Source: CAYSAQ01 sp964429235 (GTDB taxonomy: Bacteria; Margulisbacteria; Riflemargulisbacteria; GWF2-35-9; DYQY01). Taken from it: 64,000 bases of DNA. The DNA lies in NCBI GenBank assembly GCA_964429235.1, contig CAYSAQ010000002.1, positions 248,001 through 312,000 on the forward strand. Direction: 5' to 3'. The notes below the pieces were generated by a model. It was not told where the DNA came from. It was given only the letters and a program-made list of their open reading frames with translations, and did not search any database. Below, in pieces: positions 16,691-26,182 of this stretch (positions are counted from its first letter, which is position 1; the number at the start of each line of letters is the position of its first letter). Both the position numbers and the translations under genes were made by a program.

Positions 16691-18766
16691 ATGAAACTTC
16701 AGGTAGGCGTAAATGTAGATGTAGATTTAATAATAGAAGAGCTAGAGAATTATAAATATTCTAGAGTTACCTTGGCTCTTAGTCCTGGTGATTATGCTAT
16801 TAGAGGAAGCATTATAGATGTATTTCCTTCTAATCAAAATGTTCCTATTAGAATCGAGTTGTTTGATACAGAGATAGAAGATATCAGAACATTTGAGCCA
16901 ACATCACAGCGATCCCTGACAAAGCTTAAAAATATTGAGATCAACCCTTTTGATAAGAATGTAAAGCATCATGATCATATTATCCCGCATGAAATATTAT
17001 TTGATTTGAATCAAGGAGATAAGGTTGTTCATATCAACCATGGTATCGGTATTTATCAAGGGCTAAAGAGGCTAAAGTTTGGTAAATATGAAGGCGAATA
17101 TGCGGTAGTTGAGTATCAAGAAAATGACAAAATATATATCCCAATAGAACAGCTTACAAGAATTTATAAATTCTCTGGCGGGGTAGACCCTAAGGTTAAT
17201 TCTTTAAGAGATAAACAATGGGAGAAGACTCAAAAAAAAGTTAAGAAGGTTGTAAAAGATGTAGCCAAAGACCTTTTTTATTTATATAAGAATCGTAAGC
17301 TTAATGAAGGGTTTTCTTTTGCTGAGGATAGCGAGATGTCTATACAGCTTGCAGAATCTTTTCCATTTAAGGAAACCAGAGACCAACAAAAGGCAATTGA
17401 TGATGTTAGAAAAGATATGGAGTCTGCCAAAGTAATGGATAGGCTTATTTGTGGAGATGTTGGGTTTGGTAAAACAGAAGTAGCAATACGAGCAGCACTT
17501 AAAGCAGTAGAGAGTAGAAAGCAGGTCGTATTATTAGCGCCAACAACTATTCTTTCGAAGCAACATTATGAAGTGTTTAATAAGCGGCTAGGCATTCTCG
17601 GAGTTAATGTGGAGTTTCTTAATAGGTTTAAAACACGCAAGGAACAGAGAGACACCTTGCAGAGGCTTCAGCAGGGATTAACAGACGTAATCGTGGGGAC
17701 ACATCGTTTGTTGCAAAAAGACGTAGAATTTGCAGATTTAGGGCTAGTGGTTATTGATGAAGAACAAAGATTTGGAGTGATGGCAAAGGAGCGATTAAAA
17801 AAGTATAGAAGCCATGTTGATGTGTTAACTCTTTCAGCGACACCGTTACCAAGGACGTTATATATGTCTATTTCTGGAATCAGAGATATTAGTGTTATTA
17901 ATACCCCTCCGTTAGAGAGATTGCCGATTATTACAGAGGAACATGTATTTGATATAGATTTTATTAAGAAGAAGATAAATAAAGAGACGCGTAGAAATGG
18001 ACAGGTGTTTATCTTGCACAATCGTATTCACGACATTATTCACTTAAGGAATCAGATACACAATGTGATGCCAGGTTTGGATATTAGAATAGGGCATGGG
18101 CAGATGAAGCCAAGAGAGCTTGAGCAGTTGATGGTTGAGTTTTATGAGAATAAATTCCCCGTGCTTATAGCTACAACAATTATTGAAAATGGAGTAGATA
18201 TCCCTAACGCTCATACTATTTTTGTAAATAACGCAGAGCATTTCGGGTTAGCACAATTGCATCAGTTGAGAGGGCGTGTTGGACGAAACCAGGTGCAGTC
18301 TTATTGTTATTTGATGTATAAAAATGCTGATAAATTTACTGATGAGGTTAAGACCAGGTTTGAGGCACTTATGGAATTCTCAACATTGGGTTCAGGGTAT
18401 GATATAGCACTTAGAGATTTAGAGTTAAGAGGTATTGGGAATATTTTGGGCACAGAGCAAAGCGGTTATATGGAAGCTGTTGGGTTTGAGTTCTATATGC
18501 ATTTGCTAAATAATGCGATTGCTAAAGAAAAGGGAGTTCAGCAAAAAGAACGACCATATATAACTATTTCATCCAAGATGCAGGCATATATTTCAGAAGA
18601 TTATATTCCAGATATGAATATTCGATTGGCATTATATAAATCTATTGCGGAGCTAAGTAGTCAGAAACAGGTAGAAAGTTTGAAGCAAGAGTGTGTGGAT
18701 AGGTTTGGTCCATTGCCGCATAACCTTGTTATTATGTTACAGGTTATTAGCGAAGAAGTAGTGTGA
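16691..18766 (+). CDS. mfd: Transcription-repair coupling factor Mfd, short form lacking N- and C-terminal parts
   Basis: A 691-residue protein against about 1,100-1,170 for typical Mfd. It begins in the UvrB-homology domain 2 (GDYAIRGSIIDVFPS, then QRSLTKL) and passes straight to the RNA-polymerase-interacting domain (GDKVVHINHGIGIYQGLKRL). The RecG-like translocase is intact: GDVGFGKTE (Walker A, about residue 254), VIDEEQRFG (motif II), LSATPLPRTLY (III), ENGVDIPNAHTI (V), QLRGRVGR (VI). It ends after DRFGPLPHNLVIMLQ, so most of domain 7 is missing. Domain 1a, much of 1b and domain 3 also appear absent. It should still bind RNA polymerase and translocate on DNA; UvrA recruitment and autoinhibition may be altered. 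Confidence 0.85.
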   Translation: MKLQVGVNVDVDLIIEELENYKYSRVTLALSPGDYAIRGSIIDVFPSNQNVPIRIELFDTEIEDIRTFEPTSQRSLTKLKNIEINPFDKNVKHHDHIIPHEILFDLNQGDKVVHINHGIGIYQGLKRLKFGKYEGEYAVVEYQENDKIYIPIEQLTRIYKFSGGVDPKVNSLRDKQWEKTQKKVKKVVKDVAKDLFYLYKNRKLNEGFSFAEDSEMSIQLAESFPFKETRDQQKAIDDVRKDMESAKVMDRLICGDVGFGKTEVAIRAALKAVESRKQVVLLAPTTILSKQHYEVFNKRLGILGVNVEFLNRFKTRKEQRDTLQRLQQGLTDVIVGTHRLLQKDVEFADLGLVVIDEEQRFGVMAKERLKKYRSHVDVLTLSATPLPRTLYMSISGIRDISVINTPPLERLPIITEEHVFDIDFIKKKINKETRRNGQVFILHNRIHDIIHLRNQIHNVMPGLDIRIGHGQMKPRELEQLMVEFYENKFPVLIATTIIENGVDIPNAHTIFVNNAEHFGLAQLHQLRGRVGRNQVQSYCYLMYKNADKFTDEVKTRFEALMEFSTLGSGYDIALRDLELRGIGNILGTEQSGYMEAVGFEFYMHLLNNAIAKEKGVQQKERPYITISSKMQAYISEDYIPDMNIRLALYKSIAELSSQKQVESLKQECVDRFGPLPHNLVIMLQVISEEVV

Positions 18767-18778
18767 TTATTCTACTGC

Positions 18779-19504
18779 TCAGGTTCTTGGCTTAAGGTCA
18801 TTTTTTAATGCCATAAAAGCTTTTAGTGTATCTTTATCAAAAGCAGATAAGCATAGTATGCTAGAGAGCATGAATTCGCCTGCTACAAAAAATTTGTTTG
18901 TATTCCATAACATCATGGCAGGAGTAGATAAAAATAGATGTAAAAGCACAAACAATCTAATGCCATAATTTATATTTTTTAGTATGTCGGAAGAATGCAG
19001 CCGTTGTACCTTTATTTTTGGTCGTAGTTCCTCAGGTACATTTTTGATTTTAGATTCATTGCGAATCAATATTTCTTTAATGTCAGATGACGGAACATTC
19101 TCTATTCCTACTTGGTATACTGCATGAGGTTGTAAAAACCATTTTTTCCAGATACCCGGTTTGGTCAATTGTTTTGATTCTGCTTCAATTGTTATATAGA
19201 CTTCAGGTTTTTCAGAATGGCCCATGAAAAAGTGCTCTAGTTTTGAGATCTTTTCTGGATGTGTATTTAGTCCCCAAAGTCTAAGCCATGATGGAGATTC
19301 TTTTAGTAATGTTCTGTCTAGATAAGTGATTGATCGAGACTTTACTTGGTCAGTTTCCGTAATTGCTCCTACTAACTTGTCTGCCAGTACAGTGCTTGAG
19401 CGAGATGGAATAATGCCACCACTTTCTGCGATTTTGTGTAGTCGCTCAAAGCTTGTTCCAAGATATATATTTGTAGTAGTATTCGCAATAATTTTTGTAC
19501 GCAT
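18779..19504 (-). CDS. Uncharacterised protein with C-terminal membrane segments; ART-like N-terminus possible
   Basis: A 241-residue protein I do not firmly recognise. The N-terminal YLGTSFERLHKIAESGGIIP, followed later by a VYITIEAES strand, has the layout of ADP-ribosyltransferase-like folds (substrate-loop helix then a VYLT strand), but the similarity is faint and no catalytic Glu can be assigned. Residues about 180-230 contain two hydrophobic spans, so the protein is probably membrane-attached. It lies 12 bases from the end of the convergent mfd gene, whose 3' part is missing at exactly this junction. Confidence 0.5.
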   Translation of the reverse strand: MRTKIIANTTTNIYLGTSFERLHKIAESGGIIPSRSSTVLADKLVGAITETDQVKSRSITYLDRTLLKESPSWLRLWGLNTHPEKISKLEHFFMGHSEKPEVYITIEAESKQLTKPGIWKKWFLQPHAVYQVGIENVPSSDIKEILIRNESKIKNVPEELRPKIKVQRLHSSDILKNINYGIRLFVLLHLFLSTPAMMLWNTNKFFVAGEFMLSSILCLSAFDKDTLKAFMALKNDLKPRT

Positions 19505-19563
19505 AGTTATTCCTATAATTGTTTTGCTAAGTTATCGGAGTAATATTAAGAAAGTTGCAGTAG

Positions 19564-20679
19564 TTAGCGAGAGAGTAAGTTTTTCAGAAGACCTAATTTA
19601 TTGGATTTTTCAGAGAACCAAAAGCATAGCGCATAGTGCAAGAATGTAGCTAATTTGCCTTTTACTTTTATTCCTTCAGCAAGCCCAATACTATTATTGT
19701 TAGCCATAGGGATAATGTATCCTGGGTCATGCGATTTAAAAGTAATTAGAGGTTTTTTGCTTATGCTATTAATTATATTCTTTGCAGCAACCTTTGCGGC
19801 ATCCACTGCAAAACGGACACTCATTCTAAGTGGCATATCTTTTTCTATAAACTGACAGGAGTCGCCACAGGCAAAAACATTATCAGAGATATGCATATTT
19901 TTATCCACAAGCACTCTTTCTTGTCTGTCTTTTTCTCCATTAAGTTGCTTGATTATATCAACAGCTTTCACGCCAGAGCTCCATACTAACATTGCTCTTT
20001 CATAAGTATCCTTTTCGTTAATAGTAATAGTTGTTTCTTCAATGTTTGTTACTTGAGAATTAATAAGACAATTAATCTTTAAACTGTATAAATTTTTCAC
20101 AACATGTTTCCTGATCCATTCCGGCATAGGCCTTAAAAGTTTAGGAGAGAACTCTACAATGGATATTTTCTTATCAAGCCCTTGTTTATCAAATAATAGC
20201 CTAAGATGCGTAGCAGTTTCTATCCCAGTATAGCCTCCACCAGAGACCAGAACATGGTCGATGTTGTCAGAAAGAGCGGCTACTTTGATAGTGGAAGCAT
20301 CTCGCACATCATCTAGTTTCAGAGAATTATTAGTAATAAGCTTGTTGCCATAATAATTTGTTTCAGATCCTGTAGTTATAAGAAGATAGTCATAGTCTAT
20401 TTGCTGGGTTGGAGTTTTTATTATATTTTCATTGGAAAGGACCTCTATTACAGCTTCATTTATAAAGTTGATTTTTCTTTTTTTGCACCAATGAGTTAAT
20501 GAGAAAGTTATGTTTTTTATTGCTAGGTTGCCACTAATAATATCCGGTAGCAAAGGAAGAAAAGTGGAGTCATCCTTGTAGTCGAGTATGGTTAGCTGAA
20601 TGTCATGGTTTTTATATAGCTTCTTTGCAGCCTGAATTCCTGCAAAGCCACCACCGATAATAACTACTTTTTTTTGCAT
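19564..20679 (-). CDS. Type II NADH dehydrogenase-like FAD oxidoreductase
   Basis: A 371-residue two-dinucleotide-binding-domain flavoprotein. The N-terminal VVIIGGGFAGIQAAKKL is the FAD-binding GxGxxG/A motif, VLVSGGGYTGIETATHL is the NAD(H)-binding motif and NVFACGDSCQF is the second FAD-contacting sequence. The C-terminus has one hydrophobic stretch (LHYALCFWFS) that could anchor it to the membrane. It is the usual NDH-2 architecture, passing electrons from NADH to quinone without pumping protons. It diverges, 38 bases apart, from the UbiA prenyltransferase and polyprenyl synthase genes, which would supply the quinone tail. Confidence 0.8.
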   Translation of the reverse strand: MQKKVVIIGGGFAGIQAAKKLYKNHDIQLTILDYKDDSTFLPLLPDIISGNLAIKNITFSLTHWCKKRKINFINEAVIEVLSNENIIKTPTQQIDYDYLLITTGSETNYYGNKLITNNSLKLDDVRDASTIKVAALSDNIDHVLVSGGGYTGIETATHLRLLFDKQGLDKKISIVEFSPKLLRPMPEWIRKHVVKNLYSLKINCLINSQVTNIEETTITINEKDTYERAMLVWSSGVKAVDIIKQLNGEKDRQERVLVDKNMHISDNVFACGDSCQFIEKDMPLRMSVRFAVDAAKVAAKNIINSISKKPLITFKSHDPGYIIPMANNNSIGLAEGIKVKGKLATFLHYALCFWFSEKSNKLGLLKNLLSR

Positions 20680-20705
20680 GGTTTCATTGTAGCATAGGTC
20701 TCTAG

Positions 20706-20711
20706 TATAAT
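20706..20711 (+). promoter_or_regulatory. -10 box of the probable leaderless UbiA-type gene
   Basis: A perfect TATAAT ends six bases before the ATG at 20718, with no Shine-Dalgarno between. Confidence 0.55.
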
Positions 20712-20717
20712 AGTGGC

Positions 20718-21611
20718 ATGAAAAAGAATATAAAAGTTTGGATTCAGGCTATAAGAGCATACTCTTTTACGGCATCGGTTGTTCCTGTTCTCATATGTTT
20801 TGCAATAGCAATTATGAATGGAAATAAAGTTGGTTTGTTGGACTTTTTTTTGATGTTGCTGGGGGTTCTTTGTATTCATGCAGCTACGAATTTAGTTAAT
20901 GATTTTTATGATTATATAAAGGGTGTAGACAGGAAAGAAACAAAAGGCTCTAGCATGGTTTTAGTAGATGGCTTGTTGAAGCCTGCCCAGCTGATACCAG
21001 TTATAGCTATTTTTTATTCTATAGCATTAATTATTGGCACATATTTTATCTATACCGCAAGTTCTCAATTATTGTGGTTTATTCTTATCGGATTGGGCGG
21101 AAGCTATTTTTATACAGCAGGAAACAAATCTTTAAAATATTTAGCACTGGGTGAACCTGCGGTGTTTTTATTAATGGGTCCTTTTTTGTTTTTAGCTATT
21201 TATTTTGGATTTACAGCAGAGTTCTCATTGGATGTTTTGCTATTCTCATTGCCTGTTGGATTACAGATTATGGCCATAATTACCGCTAATAATATCAGAG
21301 ATATTGATGACGATAAGGCTTCTGGAATTAAGACAATAGCAATGCTTTTGGGTAAAAAGAAAGCTAAGTATTTGTACTATGCAGAGTTAGACTTTTCTTA
21401 TTTATTACTAGGAATATATACTTTCTTTTACTATAAGAACTATTGGCTGTTACTGCCAATGATTAGCTTGCCAATAGCTTTTAAATTAGTTAGAACTTTT
21501 TTAAAAGAAGAAACTTTGCCAGAAAATATAGTTGAAAATACTGCAAGGTTTCAGATGATATTTGGCTTATTATTATTTGCGGCACTAATGCTAACGTACC
21601 TTTTAGGATGA
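20718..21611 (+). CDS. menA: UbiA-family prenyltransferase (MenA-like)
   Basis: A 297-residue membrane protein with about eight to nine spans. Both aspartate-rich motifs of the family are present: NDFYDYIKGVD near residue 63 and NIRDIDDDKASG near residue 194, which bind the Mg-prenyl diphosphate. Length and motif wording fit 1,4-dihydroxy-2-naphthoate prenyltransferase, the menaquinone step, better than UbiA proper, but other UbiA substrates cannot be excluded. The last four bases overlap the polyprenyl synthase start (ATGA). A TATAAT ends six bases before the ATG. Confidence 0.8.
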   Translation: MKKNIKVWIQAIRAYSFTASVVPVLICFAIAIMNGNKVGLLDFFLMLLGVLCIHAATNLVNDFYDYIKGVDRKETKGSSMVLVDGLLKPAQLIPVIAIFYSIALIIGTYFIYTASSQLLWFILIGLGGSYFYTAGNKSLKYLALGEPAVFLLMGPFLFLAIYFGFTAEFSLDVLLFSLPVGLQIMAIITANNIRDIDDDKASGIKTIAMLLGKKKAKYLYYAELDFSYLLLGIYTFFYYKNYWLLLPMISLPIAFKLVRTFLKEETLPENIVENTARFQMIFGLLLFAALMLTYLLG

Positions 21612-22603
21612 TAGAAGATTTTTCTAAAGAGTTAGCCGATGAGTATGCAAAGAATATTGCAGATCTTTTAAATATACATAAGCAAGATATTGGTCAGGAT
21701 GCTTTTAATCAATTAACAAAATCAATGGCAGGTAAAGGGAAGATGTTTCGTTCGCTTCTAGCATTATTGGTTTTCTTGGGATATTCAAAGCAAGAGTCTC
21801 TAACAGAATCATATAGATGGGCAATTTCTTTTGATATTTTGCAGAGCTTCATCTTGTTTCATGATGATATTCTTGATAAGGCAACAATAAGAAGAGGGAG
21901 CCCTGTTCCTTCCAAAGAGTTGGCATTAGTTTGGGGTGATATATTGTTTGCCTCTGGCGTAAAACAGTTTATGAGTATACCTGTAAATGAAGAAAAGAAA
22001 TCGCTAGCATTAATGGAGCTAATGCAAATAGCAATTGATACAGGAATAGGCGAGATGGCAGATCAACGATTAGCTATTGGCAGAATAAAAGATATTACGG
22101 AAGAAGAGATTGCGCAGGTGTATATGAAAAAAACAGCCATGTATTCTTTTGTATCACCATTTGTTTGTGCTGCAATTATCGGTGGTGCAAGTAGCAAAGA
22201 CATAGAATTATTGAGGACAGCAGGAAGTAAAATAGGAGTTGCGTATCAATATTTAGATGATTTGATAGACGTTTTCATGAAAGAAGGAGATTCTGGGAAA
22301 ACAAGCATGAATGATGTGCAGAATGGTAAATTGAATATAGTTTTATTTAAATCATTAGCGTGTATAACAGAAAAAAAGGAACAAGAAAGATTTTTAAGTT
22401 CTTTGGAAATAGGGGACATTAAAAGCGTAAAAAGCTTTATAGAGAGTATTTCAGTAAAAAGAGATATTATTTCTAGTATTAATGCTTTAGTTCTGGAAGG
22501 CATACAGTGTATCGATAGTTTAGAAATAGATTTGCAATATAAAAAAAATATTAAAAACATAATCTCTAGTTTATTTGAAAAGTACTTAATAAAGTTTATA
22601 TAA
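21608..22603 (+). CDS. trans-Polyprenyl diphosphate synthase
   Basis: A 331-residue isoprenyl diphosphate synthase. The first aspartate-rich motif is HDDILDKATIRRG (DDxxD plus the RRG that follows) and the second is YQYLDDLIDVF (DDxxD). GKGKMFRSLL upstream supplies the GK...R substrate-binding residues. Length and overlap with the UbiA gene suggest a long-chain synthase making the menaquinone side chain, although farnesyl/geranylgeranyl synthases share the motifs. It is coupled to the prenyltransferase gene by a four-base overlap. Confidence 0.88.
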   Translation: MIEDFSKELADEYAKNIADLLNIHKQDIGQDAFNQLTKSMAGKGKMFRSLLALLVFLGYSKQESLTESYRWAISFDILQSFILFHDDILDKATIRRGSPVPSKELALVWGDILFASGVKQFMSIPVNEEKKSLALMELMQIAIDTGIGEMADQRLAIGRIKDITEEEIAQVYMKKTAMYSFVSPFVCAAIIGGASSKDIELLRTAGSKIGVAYQYLDDLIDVFMKEGDSGKTSMNDVQNGKLNIVLFKSLACITEKKEQERFLSSLEIGDIKSVKSFIESISVKRDIISSINALVLEGIQCIDSLEIDLQYKKNIKNIISSLFEKYLIKFI

Positions 22604-22634
22604 TAGGGCTAATAAGTATCTAGGAGGTAATAAG

Positions 22635-23015
22635 ATGGAATTTGCAAAGAAGAATGCACATTGGTTATTAAGGGCTGCCTTTGCAGCGGTATTTTTATTT
22701 CATGGTTTAAGTAAGTTTCCAGTTGCTGGAGCAATGGCTGGTATGATGGGCATGCCTGTTATCGCGGTATATATGCTGGCGTTAATGGAAACAATGGCAG
22801 GGGTGTTGGTGCTGTATGGCGGGTTAGGTAATGGTTTAGCAACTAAGGTTGGTGGAGCATTAATAGTTCCTGTTATGTTAGGAGCAATCATGATGTTGCA
22901 TGCTGGACAGTGGAGCTTTATGCCTACTGAACAATTTCCTGCTGGTGGCATGGAATTCCAGGTAGTATTAATAGGGCTTTCTTTATATTTCTTATTTAAG
23001 GGAAATGATATTTAA
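22635..23015 (+). CDS. DoxX family membrane protein
   Basis: A 126-residue protein with four predicted spans. The N-terminal LLRAAFAAVFLFHGLSKF and the following ALMETMAGVLVLYGG fit the DoxX/DUF417-like family. Members occur with quinone or redox enzymes, consistent with the neighbouring NDH-2 and quinone genes, but the biochemical role here is unknown. AGGAGG lies eight bases before the ATG. Confidence 0.8.
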   Translation: MEFAKKNAHWLLRAAFAAVFLFHGLSKFPVAGAMAGMMGMPVIAVYMLALMETMAGVLVLYGGLGNGLATKVGGALIVPVMLGAIMMLHAGQWSFMPTEQFPAGGMEFQVVLIGLSLYFLFKGNDI

Positions 23016-23025
23016 TAAGTTAATC

Positions 23026-23052
23026 TTCTCCCTCGCCATTGGCGAGGGAGAA
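23026..23052. terminator. Long palindrome between convergent genes
   Basis: TTCTCCCTCGCCA and TGGCGAGGGAGAA form a perfect 13-bp stem with one central T. It sits between the convergent DoxX and RND genes, so it may act as a terminator for both, although the flanking T-runs are weak. Composition links it to the other CCCTC-type repeats of the window. Confidence 0.65.
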
Positions 23053-23057
23053 TCGTT

Positions 23058-26000
23058 TTAGATAGTTTTTACTTCACATCCAGTACACATCTTTTTAACG
23101 CGAGCATTAAAGTTATGCTGTATAACGTATAAAGATGGCACCAAAATTAGCGTAATAATAGTTGCAAAGACAAGCCCCCATGCAATCGTAAGAATCATTG
23201 GTACTATGAATGGGTTATCTCCACCAAATGCATATGCAGTAGGAAAGAGACCAGCTGCAGTAGTAGTTGTAGTTAGCAGAATTGGGCGCAGTCTTCTTTT
23301 TGCTCCAGCTGCCATACTCTCGATACTGGTTCCGGCTTCATCTCTCTTAGTATTCAAGAAACTTATCATTACTAATGAATCATTTACGACAATCCCTGTT
23401 AGTCCGATAAGTCCAATCATTGCTGGAAAACTCATTGGTAAATTGTGAGACCAGAATGTGAAGATAACACCAGATAAACTGAAAGGAATAGCAGTCATTA
23501 CTAAGAATGGCTGAGTGAAGCTGTTAAATAGAACAACAAGAATAAAGTAGATACCAACTAATGCAAGGATAAGAGCAGAGAAGAGGCTAGACATAGCTTC
23601 CTGTGTATCTTGTTCTTCACCACCAAATTTTACTCTTAAGGCAGGATACTGTTTTGTTAGAGGTTTTAATTCTTTTTTGATTTTCTGGTTTGCTTCAAAA
23701 GAAGTTATTTTATCTAAATCAACATCAGCATAGATTGTAACTGATCTATCTGCATCAAAGTGATTTATTTTAAGCAAATCATCTTTCTCTGTAGCTTTAA
23801 TAAGCTGGCCAAGAGGGATTAGTTTCCCTTGATGATTTTGAACAGTTAAAGACTTAATTGTTCTTAATGTTGCTGCTTTTTTGTTGGAACCAGCAGTTCT
23901 TGCTTCTTTGTTTAAGATAACCCTATAGTCTATATCTTCTCCGTTCCATCGAAGTTCAGATACAATGATGCCCTGGAAAGCTGTTCTAATAGTATTTGCT
24001 ACAGATATGGCATTTAGTCCTAGCCTAGACATAAGGTCATAATCTAGTGATATATCGATTCTTTTTTTGCCTTTCCCTTCATTGTCTACGATATCTTTTA
24101 CTCCATCTAGATTTGCTAAATAGTTTTTAAGATGTTTGAAAACAGCATTACGAGAATCATCATTGTCGCTAATAAGAGTAACCGTGATAGGCTCTCCAAC
24201 TGGAGGTCCGTCAGATAGAATATCAGCATCAAGTTTGGTAAACCCTTTGATGCCTTCAATATCTTTTTTGATGTCAGAAACTATGTCTGTTGCTGTTCTG
24301 TTTCTGCTTCCCATTGGAGTAAGGTGAATCATAATGTTCCCTACAAACCCTGCACTATAGTTTGTTCCAAAATCAGCCACTTGAGGGATATGTTCTCCTA
24401 CAGTAGTTACAAATTTTGATACACCTTGTGTTAGATAAGGTTTTAATGCTTCTTCAATAGCTTCTGCTTTCTTAGATGTTTCCTCTAAGCTTGTTCCCTG
24501 TGCTGTTTCATAAGTAATGTATGCATACATACCATCATCAGAAGGGAATAGAACGAATTTCATACTTGTTATCATTACGATGATAGATAAGATGAATATT
24601 CCTATAAAAGTTAGTGTTGTTTTATATTTATTGTTTATCGTGAATATAATAAATTTTTCATATTTATTTTCAAAGCGACCAAACCATGTTTTCTTCTTTT
24701 TATCTTTCTTTTTAATTTTTGTATGAGAAATATGAGAAGGAAGAATGAATAAACATTCTGCCAAAGAGCTGAATAGTATCAGCGCAACAGCAATCGGCAT
24801 TTGGAACATGAACTTCCCAAGGATACCTTTCATTGCCATCATAGGCAGGAACACTACAACTGTTGTTAAAATAGTTGTTATAACCGGCCACAGTACTTCT
24901 TGAACTCCTTTTTGCGCTGCTTCCATTGGAGGAAGTCCCTCTTCTCGGTAGTGGTAGATGTTTTCGCCAACAATAATGGCATCATCGACAATCATTCCAA
25001 GTACAAGGATAAGCCCCATTAAGGAAATAAAGTTTATTGTTACTCCGAAAACAGGGAAAAGACTCAGTGAAAGCATTATGGAGATTGGTATTCCAAGTGC
25101 AGTCCAAAATGCTATTTTAAAATTAAGCAGAACAAGCAAGGTTAGTAGAACAAGCACAAACCCTAGCCAAGCATTGCTTATTACCATATCTAGTAAGCTT
25201 TTTACTTCAACCGAAAAGTCGACTACAAGTGATATTTGTACGTTTTCTGGAAGATCTTTTTGGAAGTCTTTTATGATTTGTCGCATTTCTACAGAAGCGT
25301 TCATTATGTCAGCGGCAGGTTTTTTCTTAACAGTCATGTTGATGGACTTATTTCCATCAGTTTTAATTATAGTTCCTGCTTTTTCATATCCATCTACAAT
25401 GCGAGCAACGTCAGAAACAATAACTCTGTTACCTTCAAATCCACTACGGATTATTACTTTTCCCACATCTTTTGGGTTTTCAAATTCTGACATGATTAAG
25501 AATTTTTTCTCATTGAATTTGCTGTTAAGATCGCCAGCACTCATTCTAAAGTTATGCGCCTCGATAGCTGACATGACTTCACCAAGAGATATATAGTTCG
25601 CTAGTAGCTTCTTTTGGTCTACTTCTATTTTGATTTCTTTTTCTAGGTAGCCGAATTTATCTATGCCTCCTACAAGTTTGTTTTCTCTAAACTTGTTTTC
25701 TAGTGCTTTTGCATAAACTCTTTTTATTCCATAGTTAGCAGTCCCTGTAATTGCAACTTCTACTAAGGGTAGTGTGTCGCTGTTAATTTCTATAATATAT
25801 GGTTTTGCTTCAACTTCCTTTGGTAAATCTTGAACCCGGTCGACTGCTTTTTTGATATCTTCCTTGGTTTTTTTATAATCAACGGAATCATCAAGTTCTA
25901 CAGCGACTATAGAAAAGCTCTCAAGTGATCTTGATGTAAGCCTTTTTATGCCATCAACACTTTTTAATTCGTCTTCTATTTTGTTTGTTACTTTTAGCTC

Positions 26001-26180
26001 GACATCTTCTGGAGAAGCGCCTGGGTAGACTGTAGAGATTCTTACAAACCCATAATCTACAGAAGGGGCACCTTGTTTTTGTAGGTTTTTAATAGTTAGA
26101 GCGCCCATTAATAGTATAAATACTAATATAAGGTTTACTACCTTTGGTCGTTTGATAAAGAATTCAACGATTTTCATCAT
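23058..26180 (-). CDS. RND family efflux pump, inner-membrane component
   Basis: A 1,040-residue protein of the AcrB/HAE-type RND family. It opens with the family's MKIVEFFIKRPKVVNLILVF, has the large periplasmic loops after span 1 and span 7, and contains GLILVLGMIVDDAIIVGENIYH (span 4, with the DD proton-relay pair) and GLIGLTGIVVNDSLVMISF (span 10/11 region). About 12 spans are expected. It should export hydrophobic compounds using the proton gradient. The upstream TolC-like gene ends two bases before its start, so they form one operon; no membrane-fusion (HlyD/AcrA) gene is next to them. Confidence 0.93.
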   Translation of the reverse strand: MMKIVEFFIKRPKVVNLILVFILLMGALTIKNLQKQGAPSVDYGFVRISTVYPGASPEDVELKVTNKIEDELKSVDGIKRLTSRSLESFSIVAVELDDSVDYKKTKEDIKKAVDRVQDLPKEVEAKPYIIEINSDTLPLVEVAITGTANYGIKRVYAKALENKFRENKLVGGIDKFGYLEKEIKIEVDQKKLLANYISLGEVMSAIEAHNFRMSAGDLNSKFNEKKFLIMSEFENPKDVGKVIIRSGFEGNRVIVSDVARIVDGYEKAGTIIKTDGNKSINMTVKKKPAADIMNASVEMRQIIKDFQKDLPENVQISLVVDFSVEVKSLLDMVISNAWLGFVLVLLTLLVLLNFKIAFWTALGIPISIMLSLSLFPVFGVTINFISLMGLILVLGMIVDDAIIVGENIYHYREEGLPPMEAAQKGVQEVLWPVITTILTTVVVFLPMMAMKGILGKFMFQMPIAVALILFSSLAECLFILPSHISHTKIKKKDKKKKTWFGRFENKYEKFIIFTINNKYKTTLTFIGIFILSIIVMITSMKFVLFPSDDGMYAYITYETAQGTSLEETSKKAEAIEEALKPYLTQGVSKFVTTVGEHIPQVADFGTNYSAGFVGNIMIHLTPMGSRNRTATDIVSDIKKDIEGIKGFTKLDADILSDGPPVGEPITVTLISDNDDSRNAVFKHLKNYLANLDGVKDIVDNEGKGKKRIDISLDYDLMSRLGLNAISVANTIRTAFQGIIVSELRWNGEDIDYRVILNKEARTAGSNKKAATLRTIKSLTVQNHQGKLIPLGQLIKATEKDDLLKINHFDADRSVTIYADVDLDKITSFEANQKIKKELKPLTKQYPALRVKFGGEEQDTQEAMSSLFSALILALVGIYFILVVLFNSFTQPFLVMTAIPFSLSGVIFTFWSHNLPMSFPAMIGLIGLTGIVVNDSLVMISFLNTKRDEAGTSIESMAAGAKRRLRPILLTTTTTAAGLFPTAYAFGGDNPFIVPMILTIAWGLVFATIITLILVPSLYVIQHNFNARVKKMCTGCEVKTI

Positions 26181-26182
26181 GG

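Noticed and set aside
24958..25596. 212-codon frame on the plus strand
   Set aside because: It is fully antisense to the RND pump gene and its product is Ser/Ile-rich without domain features; a shadow of the real gene.
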